DNA of 64,000 bases from Lasiodiplodia sp. COLG20 (taxonomy: Eukaryota > Ascomycota > Dothideomycetes > Botryosphaeriales > Botryosphaeriaceae). The position numbers and the translations under genes are program-made. Below are positions 45,553-57,074 of this stretch, in pieces. Under the pieces are notes generated by a model. It did not search any database and was not told the origin of the DNA. It was given only the letters and a program-made list of their open reading frames with translations. Location: contig VNWV01000027.1 in the NCBI GenBank assembly GCA_009801085.1, positions 105,545 to 169,544 of the forward strand, written 5' to 3'. Position 1 is the first letter of the stretch; every line of letters begins with the position of its first letter.

Positions 45553-47870
45553 ATGGCGCCCAGCTACGACAACCTGCCCGTCGACGACGACTTCGACGAG
45601 AATGAGATCGACTTTTCCGACCTGAAAGCCCAGTATGAGGTGCGCCTGGAGGAGGGTTTGGACGCGTTCGTCGTCATCGACGGCCTGCCCGTCGTGCCCG
45701 AGGCCAGCCACGAAAAGCTCATCAAGTTCCTGCTGCGCAAGCTCAACACCGTTGGTCGCGCCTCGCAAGAGAGCGTCTTCATGCCCATGAATGACGAGGG
45801 CATGTCCGAAGGGTTCGCTTCCCTACCGCGTCCCCCGCCGCCACGCCGCCTACATATTAATTATTTTGCCCAGATATGCCTTCGTCGAATTCGGCGCCCC
45901 TAGCGAGGCCGTTGCTGCCGTCAAGGCCCTGAACGGCACCCCGCTGGATAAGAAGCACACCCTGCTCGTCAACAAGCTGACCGACATCGAGCGCTTCGGC
46001 CGCGAGGGCCGCATCGAAGAGGAGTACAAGGAGCCGCACATCGAGCCTTTCCAGGAGAAGGAGCACCTGCGCTCATGGCTGTCCGACCCGCGCGACCAGA
46101 TTGCCATGTATCGCGACAAGAAGGTCGGCGTTTTCTGGCACGAGAAGGAGGACGCCCCGGATCCTGTCGTCGACCGCGAGCACTGGACCGAGCTCTTTGT
46201 CGAGTGGTCGCCGCTCGGCACCTTCCTCATGTCCGTCCACGACCAGGGTGTCCAGCTGTGGGGTGGCAAGTCTTGGAGCAGGCAGAAGCGCTTCGCCCAC
46301 CCCGGCGTAAAGCTGGTCAATTTCTCGCCCGGTGAGAGGTATCTCGTCACCTGGTCGCCCCAGCCGCTGCAGGTCGACGAGACCCGTCCCATCCCCAACC
46401 TGTCCGCGGACGAGGATGGCAAGAACTACATCATTTGGGACATCGCAACTGGCAAGCCGCTCCGTTCCTTTGTTACCATCGACCTCCCCCCCTCGACCGA
46501 CGAGAACGGCCAGCCCGTCAAGAAGAAGCTCCAGTGGCCTACTTTCAAGTGGTCTGCCGATGATAAGTACGTTGCGCGTATGACTCAGGGCCAGTCCATT
46601 GCCATCTACGAGCTCCCCAGGATGAACATGCTCGACAAGACCTCTATCAAGATTGATGGTGTTATGGACTTTGAGTGGGCCCCGGCCACCCCTCAGCGTG
46701 AAGGCATCAAGGCGTACGAGCAGCTTCTCTGCTACTGGACTCCCGAGCTCGGCAGCGCTCCTGCCAAGGTTGGTCTCATGTCTATTCCTTCCAAGGAAAT
46801 TGTGCGGACGCGGAACCTGTTCAACGTTGCGGACGCGAAGCTCCACTGGCAGTCGGATGCCGCCTACGTTTGCGTCAAGGTTGATATCCAGAAGACCAAG
46901 TCGCGGAAGTCCATGACCACGAACCTCGAGATTTTCCGCATCAAGGAGAAGGGAGTTCCCGTTGAAGTCATCGATTCCGTAAAGGAGACCGTCATCAACT
47001 TTGCTTGGGAACCGAAGGGCAACCGTTTCTGTCTCATCACCACCGGTGAGCTCCCCACCGGCCCTGCGGCACCGAAAACCTCCGTCTCTTTCTTCGCTCC
47101 CGAGAAGACCAAGGGCAACACTGTCGGTAACTTCAAGCACGTCCGCACCCTTGACAGGAAGTCCAGCAACGGCATTTACTGGTCACCGAAGGGCCGTTTT
47201 GTCGTCATTGCCACCCTCGGATCCCAGGCCACCTTTGATCTTGATTTCTGGGATCTGGACTACGAAGGCGCTCCGGACGAGGCCACCAAGGACATCAACG
47301 CTAACCTGCAGCTCATGGCTTCTGGTGAGCACTACGGCATTACGAGCGTCGAGTGGGACCCCTCCGGACGTTACGTCGCAACTGTTTCATCCGCGTTCAT
47401 GCACCCCGTAAGTTACAAGCGCCCCTTATTTATAGAGAGTTGGAATGATCTTTTAACAGTCTCGCAAACAGATGGAAAACGGCTACAAGGTTTGGGACTT
47501 CAAGGGCCAGCTCCTGCGCGAGGAGCAGATTGAGCGGTTCAAGCAGTTCGTGTGGAGACCGCGCCCGCCGACGCTCCTCAGCAAGGAGGAGCAGAAGAAG
47601 ATCCGCAAGAACCTGCGCGAGTACAGCAAGATCTTCGAAGAGCAGGACTTCGAGAAGAAGAACACGGCCAACCGCGCCGTGGTCGAGAAGCGCCGCCGCC
47701 AGCTCGAGGAGTGGGTCGCGTGGCGCGAGCGCGTCATCGAGCAGCTCAAGGAGGAGCACATCGAGATCCCCAGCGAGACGGCCGAGGGCGTCGCCGAGGC
47801 CGAGGGCGGCGAGGTCATCGAGGAGGTCGTCGAGGAGATCATCGAGGAGACCGAGGAGGTCATTTCTTAG
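45553..47870 (+). CDS. PRT1: Translation initiation factor eIF3 subunit b (Prt1)
   Basis: Predicted protein of 734 residues, close to the usual fungal size. Exons 45553-45812, 45874-47407 and 47460-47870. The first intron has an atypical GTTCGC donor but joins perfectly within the [21 protein letters not shown]. The second (GTAAGT to AACAG) joins [19 protein letters not shown]. Layout: an acidic N terminus ([14 protein letters not shown]); an RRM (about 38-125) that in other species binds eIF3j; a WD40 propeller (about 150-620) with blades such as [20 protein letters not shown] and [15 protein letters not shown]; and a charged C-terminal helix ([20 protein letters not shown]) that in yeast contacts eIF3i and eIF3g, ending in an acidic Glu/Val tail. 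It is a scaffold of the eIF3 complex on the 40S subunit. Confidence 0.95.
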
Positions 47871-48782
47871 ATTTGACGCGTTGTGCTGAGGGGGGAATTT
47901 TCGGTGGAGAGGGACAAAAGGTCAGGGGGCACGATTGTAGGATGCGGATGATGTCACGCACATGCCAGTAGAATGGGCGGCTGGGTTTTACAAAAATGGC
48001 ATTATGAGGCTTTCAGGAATAAAGGACATTCATAGATCACTTGGTTTCCTGCCGTGGTTCAAATACATGAACATGATCGCTTGAGTATTGAGCACACTAT
48101 CAATTTCCTCTTTCGTGAGTTCCTTCGACCCCTAATGACCACAGGCTCTTGCTCCAGAGACAGTAATGTCTTAGCGTACAAAAGTATTTACCAACTCCTA
48201 AAATATGTAGTACTCATCACGTACTAGGTCTTGCCGTGTCCAAAAGCTCCTAACACCTCACGTAACAACCTATTCAAGAGGAAGATGATAAAAAGGCAAA
48301 AAAGCAAGACGGTCAGGTCAGAGCGATGAAAGATATACATTCGTCTTTCAAGCGTTCCGTTTCAATACATGGGGTGACTGTGCAAGTTTCTGGGTATCTG
48401 GCCGCTGGAGGCGGATGGGAAAAGAAGAGAGTGTCGCTTTCGCTCCTTTTTCCAAGCGGGCTGGAGGAAGAACGGTATATGAAGAGGGGTGGGGATATCA
48501 GACTTTGAAACAGATAAGGATAGAAAGCGCCCCATGCTTGACAATGGAAGAATAAAAAGAGAGAGCAGGCCGCCAAGCAGTAGAGAGCAGAGCAACAGTC
48601 CAACACAGTGAGCGCCAAATGATACATGTGTAAACAAAACAGCAAAGCTCCGGCCATCGGTGGTCATGTCCTACCATCCAACTCCGCGCTCAGCTCAGCA
48701 TGCGGCAACCAGCTTCTAGCAATGGAGAAATCTGTAGCCAAAGCTGCTGTGTTCGGCGCAAACAAAAACGCATTCGTGCAAT
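47871..48782. other. Convergent 3' region, eIF3b and cation exchanger
   Basis: About 910 bp between converging genes. AT-richer sequence with no coding or RNA gene recognised. Confidence 0.5.
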
Positions 48783-51700
48783 TTAGTTGATGTTGTCGTC
48801 TCCCCATCCCAGCAACTCCGCCACGACGTTTCCGATGGTGCTCACGACCCAGAGCACCACCAGACTGCACCCGACGACACGGTCCATGCGCCACTTCCTC
48901 AACGGCACCATGACCAACAGACCGAGGAGCGTGACCAGCAGCGTCGCGCCACTCACAATGAGCGAACTGCTGATATCCAAGTGGTACGGTTTGAAGTGGA
49001 GGGGACGGTCCGGGTGCTTTTCGTGCTTGTTCTCGGCGTGTTTGATTGTCATGTAGCAGCCACCTAATCCTATGCCGAGCAGGATGTTCAACATGGGGCC
49101 ACCGAAGCACGCGGAGAGAGCCATGACAGGGAAGCCTAGGCGGGCAACTGTTATGTCGGCGACGAGGTCACCGAGCGAGTTTCCGACAGCGAAGATGGTG
49201 AGACCGAGGATGGCGTCGCTGATGTTGAGGATAGCACCGAGGGCCTTGAGGACGCCTACTACCTCGTTGGCAATAGTGCTGATCCAAGCAATGGCGACGA
49301 TAAAGCCAGCGAAAGAGAGGGAGATGCGCCATTTCGGGGCTCGGTCGGGAGTCGTGGTGGAGAGAATGAGGAGGAGGATAGCAAGACTGCAGGCAAGACT
49401 GATGAGGACGGGGCGCACAAGGGCACGGGGGTTGTCCAGTTCGAAATTGGCCCAGGTGACAACAACAACGAACAAAGGTGCGGTGAATGCTTGAAGAATG
49501 ATAAGCCAACGATCCCACGGCTTGGGTTCGGAAGAAGAGCCGGCCGTCTGCGGGCGACGAGCAAACTCTTCTGGAGACTGGTGCATAGGGCCCGCAGAGG
49601 GCGATATGATCACCACTGGTGACGAGTCGTGGTAAGCAGCCCTGTGTTGAGTTTCGTGGGCTGCAGCAATGCCGGCCGTGCTACCGTGGCCAGCGACTCC
49701 CTGCGTTTCCGACGAATCTGTACGCAAATGGCCTTCTTGTGCGGGAGGATCGTCGTCGGGAGCAATGACGGTGATGGTGCTCGGTGCGGACCGATGGTGG
49801 CTGGCAGGCGTCCTAGCTACTGGGCTTGGGAGATTCAATTCAGGCATGGTGTCCTCATTATCCCTGTCTGCTTCGACAACAGGAAGAGTAATTGTGAGCA
49901 GGAAAACACTCGGTGCCGCGACAATTCCGAGTAACTTCCCCCAGATACTCTTCTCGCTAAACTTGCACAGAGTGGGGAACAGCTTCGATGTGATCCTCTG
50001 TGGAGTGGGGAGTAATCTGCTTGGCCACCATGCTGGAGGCTTCTCCTCCTCCTCTTCAATTTCAGGGAAATGCTCGTTAGGGAACAGGGATACCGGAGAA
50101 GCGCTCGGGGACACTAAGCGTATACTACCGGGGCGTGAGCCGCTCTGGATTGACCAAGAATAGTCACGATATGCGGGGAATGGAGAGACATCTGAGTTCG
50201 CTGGGCCAGTTTTCGGAATCTCCAGCTTTGGCAGGTGCTTCGGACTGACAGCCGTGGACGATGTAGCTGATAGATGCGGGCCGGTTTGTGGGCCAGGCGC
50301 AAAAATCTGTTCAGGAGGAGCCAGGTGATCCGGTGAGAGCGACCTGCGATGCTGGTGGACCGCGGGACCTGGGGCTTTCAAAGATTCTTGGGAAGGCGAT
50401 GGAGAGAGGGCAATTATGGGAGACTGGCCGGCTCGACTCGAAGCATCAGATGTTCTTCTAGAGTTGTTGGGAGGAACCTTGAGGCTGTTATTGTCCTCAT
50501 CCAATGGGCCTAAGAGGTCTTGCTGCCGCAAGAGATGCTGTTTGAAAGCAGTCTGATGTATTCTCAACGCGTCCGCATCGTTAACTGATACGGCTCGAGT
50601 GCGAGGTGCAGCGCCAGGGCGCACGTCCTGGTTCGGCCAGACGACTACCGGAGAAGTATCATGCTGCCCCTCAGTCTCGACTTCGTAAGGCGGTCTTGCG
50701 GCAGGATCGGATGCAGAAGACATGTAGTCCTGCTGCTGGGCGGTGGTGAATGTTGGGTCGTCCGAATAGCGTCGCAAATTGATGGGCATCGACTGGATGT
50801 TGCGAGACCTCTTCAGGGAAGTAAGCACGGCGCGGAACTCCAGCGCACCAACCAAACTGGGTCGAATAGGCGGCGGCCTGGTGTTGCGGCGCTCTCCGAG
50901 ACGTGGTCGACTCAAGCGCATATTGCGATTGAGCTCTCCGAGCCATCTCTCACGGACTTCCTCATCGGCATTCTCGAATCCGAGATCCTCATCGTCGTCG
51001 TTGTTTTGCTCCAGCATGCGCAAGTCGTCGACAGAAGTGTTGCGGGAGTGGTGTTGATTCCTGCCATCGAGGCTAGCATCCTCCTCGTCCCGATACGGCT
51101 CGAATACCTCAGCCTCCTCCCCACCAGGAGTGACGTAATGGCCTCTTGCTGTGGCTTCAATGAACCTTCGTCGCTGCCGCCTGCCATGCCACCAGTGCCA
51201 CCACAATACAAAAAGAACGTAGGCGATGTAGAAGCCCACCATGGTGACACATTCCCACAACGAAAGTTTCCCGTCGATTAGAAATACCATGCTGAAGGCA
51301 GCGGCGACTATGAAGAAAAAGACGTCGCGGACGAAGCTCCGGCGGTCGACCTTGAAGGGGCGGACAATTGCCATTGAGCCGGCGACGACGGCCGTGATGA
51401 AACCGGCGGCGCCAATGAGCTCGCCAACAGCCAGGCTCCCACTGTTTGTCTTCATGGCAGCGAAGGTGGAGAAAACATCGGGGCTGCCGTTGCCAAAGGC
51501 CAGGAAGGTGACGCCAGCCATGCTCTCGCTCATGCCCAGGAGGCCGGATATGGTGCTGAGATTGACGCAGAAGAAGTCGCTGGCAGCGATGCCGATGGTG
51601 GAGAAGAGCAGGGCGAGCCATGCCACGAGGATGGCGAAGCCGACGGGCTTTGCGTGCGGCAGGCGGCAGTAGTAGAGCTGCAAGTAGGAGAATACGCCGG

Positions 51701-52047
51701 CCTCTTCGTCCGGGCAGTTTGCGCGCACGAAGGCGCATTTATCGGGGGCGTGGTGGACCAAGCGGCACTTAGGACCCCGTCAGCGCTGGTGGTTGGGTGC
51801 GGCGTGAGCGTCTACTCACCTCTTCGTCCTGGACGGAGAGGCCACGGCGGCCAAGGCCTGAGGCATCATGCAAGGCAACGGTTTCGGGCGCATGCAGGAA
51901 CAGGCTGACGGCGGCGATGGCGCACACGACGAGGAGGGTTGTAAAGAATGGGCGGGCGGAGAAGGCGAGCTTCTTCGCGGACCGAGGCAGCGGCGGCCGG
52001 CGCAGCGCTGCAGAGGTGGGATCTGCCATGGCGACAGGACTGCTCAT
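48783..52047 (-). CDS. Cation/calcium exchanger, CaCA superfamily (NCLX/YDL206W-like)
   Basis: Predicted membrane protein of about 1070 residues. Exons 51820-52047 and 48783-51767; intron 51768-51819. The junction reads LSVQDEE-CRLVHHAPDKC. The start at 52047 gives MSSPVAMADPTS; 52029 is a close alternative. A hydrophobic segment (FFTTLLVVCAIAAVSLFL) near residue 40 may be a signal anchor. Two exchanger repeats flank a hydrophilic loop of some 450 residues. The first alpha repeat is MAGVTFLAFGNGSPDVFSTF; the second contains GLTIFAVGNSLGDLVADITV and GGPMLNILLGIGLGG. The acidic residue in each (GNGSPD, GNSLGD) is the expected ion-binding site. The CRLVHH and ANCPDEE cysteines before the first repeat fit the luminal loop of NCKX6-like members. 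Likely an organellar or vacuolar Ca2+ exchanger; ion choice is not proven. Divergent from BRN1, with 297 bp between starts. Confidence 0.9.
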
Positions 52048-52344
52048 GAGGGAGAGCAGCGAGGAGCAAGGTGGACATCTAGCTTGCACGCCGAGTCTGA
52101 GCTGGTCTTAAAGCGCAGAGTGCCATGGAATCTGGAGCGGCGTTGCGCGTGCCACCAATGACGCGCCTGCCATAGCGTCGGTCGGCCGAGCACAGGGCAG
52201 CTGCGGCGGTGCGTTAGGGCGGCGGCATTGGCACTAGCTCGGCCTCCCGCTCGTTGTCGATAAACAAACGCGACGGCATTTCGACCACGCGCATGGCCAC
52301 CCCCCCTCGCCACGACTGACCCGCGACCACGACCGAGCCCCGTC

Positions 52345-54935
52345 ATGCCGCGCGCCCGCGACCGCTACTCGTCCGTCGGGACGCCCCACAAGCACACGCC
52401 GATCAAGTCCGTCTCCGCTGCTCCTCTGCAAGGCCCTCTGCTAATCTGCAAGGCAGGGTCCCTCTCAATGACGACAAGCAGGAGAAGGCCAAGCGCCTTC
52501 AGTCGCGCCAGGCCCTTCATGAGACTCAGATGAACCAGATCCGCGCCGCGGCCACCCCCGTGCGACGTCGCCAGACCCTCAGCGGCCAGAGCCAGCACTC
52601 GTTCGTTGACAATGACGAAAACACCTTCCACGTGGGCGGTGACGCCGTCACCCCCATGAAACGCGTGCCGATCCTGGCCAACTTTGAGGAATGGATGAAG
52701 ATGGCCACCGACAACGTGAGTGCTCCCCCGCCTGCCGCCGGGGCCGAGGCTGCGACAATCTAACCATAGTGGCAGAAAATCAATGCCAACAACTCGTGGA
52801 ACTTTGCCCTCATCGACTACTTCCATGACATGTCCCTGTTGAAGGAGGGCGATAGCGTCAATTTCCAGCGTGCCAGTTGCACCCTTGACGGCTGCGTCAA
52901 GATCTACACGAGCAGAATCGATAGCGTCGCCACCGAGACCGGGAAGCTGCTCAGCGGTTTGGCCACCAGCAGCGATAGCAAGAAGCGCAAGGGAGATGAT
53001 GCGGACGGGGATGCCGAGGACGAGGACGAAGAAGAGGGCGAGGACGGCCAGAGGAAGAAGACGCGCAAGCGTGCTCAGAGGTCGGCCGAGTCCACCTTGG
53101 TATCGTCATTCGCACAGCTGCAGCTGAAAAAGATGGATATGGAGCTGTCAGTGGACCCGCTGTTCAAGAAAGCCTCCGCCGATTTCGACGAGGGCGGCGC
53201 AAAAGGCCTGCTGCTAAACCATTTGTCCATCGATGCCACCGGCCGCATCGTCTTCGACAGCAGTGATGACGTGGAGCCTGGACAGCCCGAAGCCGAGGCG
53301 GAAGAGCAGGCACAGGAACAGGAGCAAGACGGGGACGCGATGGAAGTCGACGGCGAAGAGGCTAAGCCGGAGCCGGAGACGACACATACCGATATCGACA
53401 TCTCGGCGCTGGCGGCAAAGTTCTTCCCGGATCTGTCAGTCCTCGACGGCCAAGACATCTGCCCCTCGCTGAAAGACTTCGATTTGGGCGATTCAAATGC
53501 TGCAAATTTGCCGTTCTTGAAAGCCCCTGAGGACTGGAGAAACGAGAATCAAGACGACGAGAAAGACGATGGTGCGGGCGGTTTCCTCGAGGGTGGATTT
53601 GACGACGACGATGACATGGGCGCATTCGACCTGCCCGCCGAAACCGGGTTCGGTGAAGGCGGTGAGGTCTGGGCAAGAGAGGCAGCGTTAGAAACACAAA
53701 TGCGCGTGCATACCATGGGGCCGGGTAGCGACGACCGTGACGGCGAAGAGGGAATGGATGAAGTCGGGGGTTTCGATGCGGACTACGGAGTCACACTGAC
53801 GGGAGGCCGCGAGCACGACCAGGAGAACATCCTGGACTACTTCGACAAAGCACTATCGAAGAACTGGGCCGGCCCGGAACACTGGCGCATCAGAAGGATA
53901 AAGGACATCAATAAGGCGAGCGAAGCTGGACCGACCAAGAGGAAGGAAAAGGAACCCTTCCAAATCGACTTCTCCGCACCAATGACGCAGTCGACAGCCG
54001 ATGCGCTGTACACCCCGGCAACCACATCCTCCGCCATTCTGCTGCCCAAGGCTCAATGGAAATCCAAGAGCCGAAATTTACTTCCCGACGACAAGCATTT
54101 CAACTCGCGCCAACTGCTTCGCCTTTTCCTGAAGCCCAAGACTCGCTTGGGCACGCGCACTAGGTTTGGCGGCAACAAGGGCCGGAGTGAGAACCAGAGG
54201 CAGCAGGAGCCCGAGGGTGAGATGGACGAGGTATTCTGGGCACGCAACGAGGATCCCAATGTTCAGAACCCGGAGAACGACGACGCGCCTGCACAGGGAG
54301 ACTATGATGCCGATTTCTTCCAAGATGACGGACTCGGAGCTATAGGTGGACCTGACGACAGTGACATATTTGCCGACGCACGTGAGATGTTCTCACCACC
54401 ACCTGAGTTCAAGGAAGGCGCGCAGCCCGGCGAGGCTAGCGTGCTCAATGGCAACCAGGAAGGCGCGTTTGGTACACAACTGGTTACTCAGAGCCGTAGA
54501 TTACGACCTGAGTACGTTCAGTACGCGCGTGTGGCAAAGAAGGTGGATGTGCGGCGGCTGAAGGAGGAGATGTGGCGCGGCATCGGAATCGAAGTCCCCG
54601 AGGAGAACATGGAAGATGTAAGTCTTGACGAAGCCTATCTCTGGAATAGGAATGTTTGGGTAGTTAACAGGTGTATGCAGTCCATCCTATCAAACAAAGC
54701 TCCCGCCCCACCTGCGCCAAAGGCCGAGGATGGGTCACTCAAGTTTACCGACGTTGTCAATAATCTACAGGCAGTCTACCCCAAGAAGCAGTTGGCGGAC
54801 ATTTCGACGAGCTATTGCTTCATCTGCTTATTACATCTGGCCAACGAGAAGGGCCTGGTCATCGAGAATGACGAGAACTTCACTGACCTCACGATCAGAA
54901 AGGACCCACGAGCAATCCTCGATGGGTCGGAGTAA
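52345..54935 (+). CDS. BRN1: Condensin complex subunit 2 (Brn1/Barren, kleisin)
   Basis: Proposed exons 52345-52406, 52457-52715 and 52770-54617 plus 54681-54935. Junctions: HTPIK-VPLNDDKQEKAKR (intron with an unusual GTCCGT donor), then MATDN-WQKINANNSWNFAL. The 54618-54680 segment begins GTAAGT and ends ATGCAG. It is 63 nt and stop-free, so the protein is 807 residues if spliced and 828 if retained. Landmarks: an N-terminal kleisin helix region (NNSWNFALIDYFHDMSLLKE, FQRASCTLDGCVKIYTSRID) that contacts an SMC head, acidic linkers with many Asp/Glu, FFPDLSVLDGQDICPSL, ENILDYFDKALSKNWAGPEH, and a C-terminal winged-helix block LKFTDVVNNLQAVYPKKQLA followed by ISTSYCFICLLHLANEKGL. Brn1 is the kleisin of condensin and links Smc2/Smc4 with Ycs4 and Ycg1 for mitotic chromosome compaction. 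Confidence 0.93.
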
Positions 54936-57074
54936 GCCAGTAATGAAGCATGTTTTGTAACGATTCTGTGGGCGTCCTGCTGTGTAGCAATTACAGGTCC
55001 GGAGACACTTGCATGGATGGGCTACTGGCTGGCGTTTTTGGATCGGCGACAGGCTGGGGGGTTATGTCTGCCTATGTCTCCTATTTCTTCTGGCTCTGGC
55101 GCGATGAAATGGACTCTGCGGTCCGGGTTTTGTGACTAGACAGATTCTGAGTACATTGCTAACAGTGCCGCTTGAGCACTGAGTTGAGGGCATTTTATCG
55201 AACTAAGCTTTACTGAGCCATCGGTGAAGAAGCGACAAGCTTCACAAGACCAAACAAAGCCACCACTATCCCGGCATGTTCACCGGTAGGCAGTTGCTTC
55301 GACCTTGGAACATGCCAGAGTTCAACCGCTCTCTCATACCCTTTCCCTCCTAAGTCGCGGGCAACTATACTGCTAGACTAATGGATAACAGTAATTCAAA
55401 TCAACTACAATTCCGCATCGGAGTTACACTGGAAACTGGGCACGGTCAAGCTTGACAGCCAGCGGAAGCGGCGACTCTACCAGCTACCTCCCGAATCGAT
55501 GCTACTGCGATGACTCGCAGCTCCGGATTTCTGGCTAGATGCGTCGTTTTCCCACGCCGCTTTAGCAGTGAAGAGTCCTCATTCCGACTGGGATTCTGGG
55601 CGGCTGCTCGTCCCTATCAGCGGAATTCGGCTGGAGTTGCGAGTGGCAAGTGCGAGAATCAGCCTTGGTCCTAGCTTTCGAAAAGGTGCGGTGCGAGCTG
55701 CCTCATATGTGAAACTGTTATGGTCCACAATCCCGCAAAGCCCGCCAAACAGCAAACAGGAAAAAGAAGGCGGGACAAGACAAGATAAGAGCCGTTCCCC
55801 ACACCGGTCTAAGCCACCCCCGCTTGGATTCTGCCTTATCAGTCGTTTGACACTCACCGCTGGTGGTCCGCCGTGCCTAGGTGGAGAGATGCAATGCAAA
55901 GTGAAGGATCAGGGATGTGACAGACACAGACGCAAGCCGCGTTTTAAAATCTGTTGACGTGCGATCCCGAGGGCTGGAGCCTGACAGCTCGAACGGCATC
56001 GACCGGGCTAGATGCGAGAAAATGCTTATTTGCGCATGAAGCATTTTCCTTCTATCACAGTAGATTGTAGACGGTTTGATCTTTTTACACACCGCTGAAG
56101 ATGCTACAATCTTCTTACATGACTAATTGAAAAGATTTAGATGTAGATAAAAGTTCTAAAATTATAGGATATGTAATACGTCGGAATGGTTAAATTTTTT
56201 GTTGCCTGCCGTACTATGTTTATTTACTAACGTCCTTTTTTGCTTCCAGGTATATTTGATTTAAAACTGTGTAAATTTTTATATTTCTTATTTAATCTAC
56301 TAAAAGTATAATACTATGGAAGAAACTCCTTAGCCTACGAGTGAAGTAGACTCTATCGAGTCACTGGCAGCTATGCCGCATAATATCCGATGAAAGTGGT
56401 TCGAAAAGCAAAGAACATGGTCGAAGAGATAACTCGGATAAGAACATCAAAGATTCAAGTCACCAGTGCTCGCTCTGCACCACGTACGAAGACCTAAGAT
56501 CGTTGTGAAGATCCTGCCGAACGACCCTGAGCTTTTCAAGAACTATTTCATTTGTCTTGCACGAAATACTCGACCCACCAACCATCCACGTCCGTCTTTC
56601 TCTCTGTCCCTTCTGCAAACACCTAAATCTGCCACATATCATCAAGTGTTTGCTTCCGATCCGGCAATTCACTCACTATGAGACATCCACCCGCATTGTG
56701 ATCAAACTACGAAAGACTATTGCCTCTAACGTCTCTCAGTGTGTATAGTGCAAGTACCTGGCTCGGTAGGTATTTTAAAAGGTGACACTCTCATACGCAC
56801 TTGCAGTCCTCACCTAAGAGGGACTCCCTTCTATGACGAAGGAGGGGTCGAGTCTGGTGCTGTTCTACGGTTTGACTATGACTTACGCCGTGTCTAAGTA
56901 CACAGGGAGGACACTCACTTATAAGTTTGACATCTTGGAGGCATTTGAAAAGGACCTCTCGTTCAAGTGGTATCTACCCATCACCAACTCACAAATGTAA
57001 AGCATAAACTCGCCTTGTTCCACTTCCCCGCAGAAGGTACAAGATCCATTACAATATACAATCGCCTCTCTACT
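54936..57074. other. Convergent 3' region with AT-rich island
   Basis: About 2.1 kb between BRN1 and the MFS gene. The left part (54936-56000) is unremarkable. An AT-rich island lies at about 56040-56340. From 56460 to 56750 some frames read weakly protein-like but with stops. No gene is supported. Confidence 0.5.
56040..56340. other. AT-rich island
   Basis: A roughly 300-bp stretch with many TTTA, TATA and AAAT runs, clearly richer in A+T than its surroundings. It could be a transposon relic hit by repeat-induced point mutation or a matrix-like spacer. No terminal repeats were found. Confidence 0.5.

Noticed and set aside
46073..47140. 355-codon minus-strand open frame opposite eIF3b
   Set aside because: It is an antisense shadow of the clearly identified eIF3b coding sequence.
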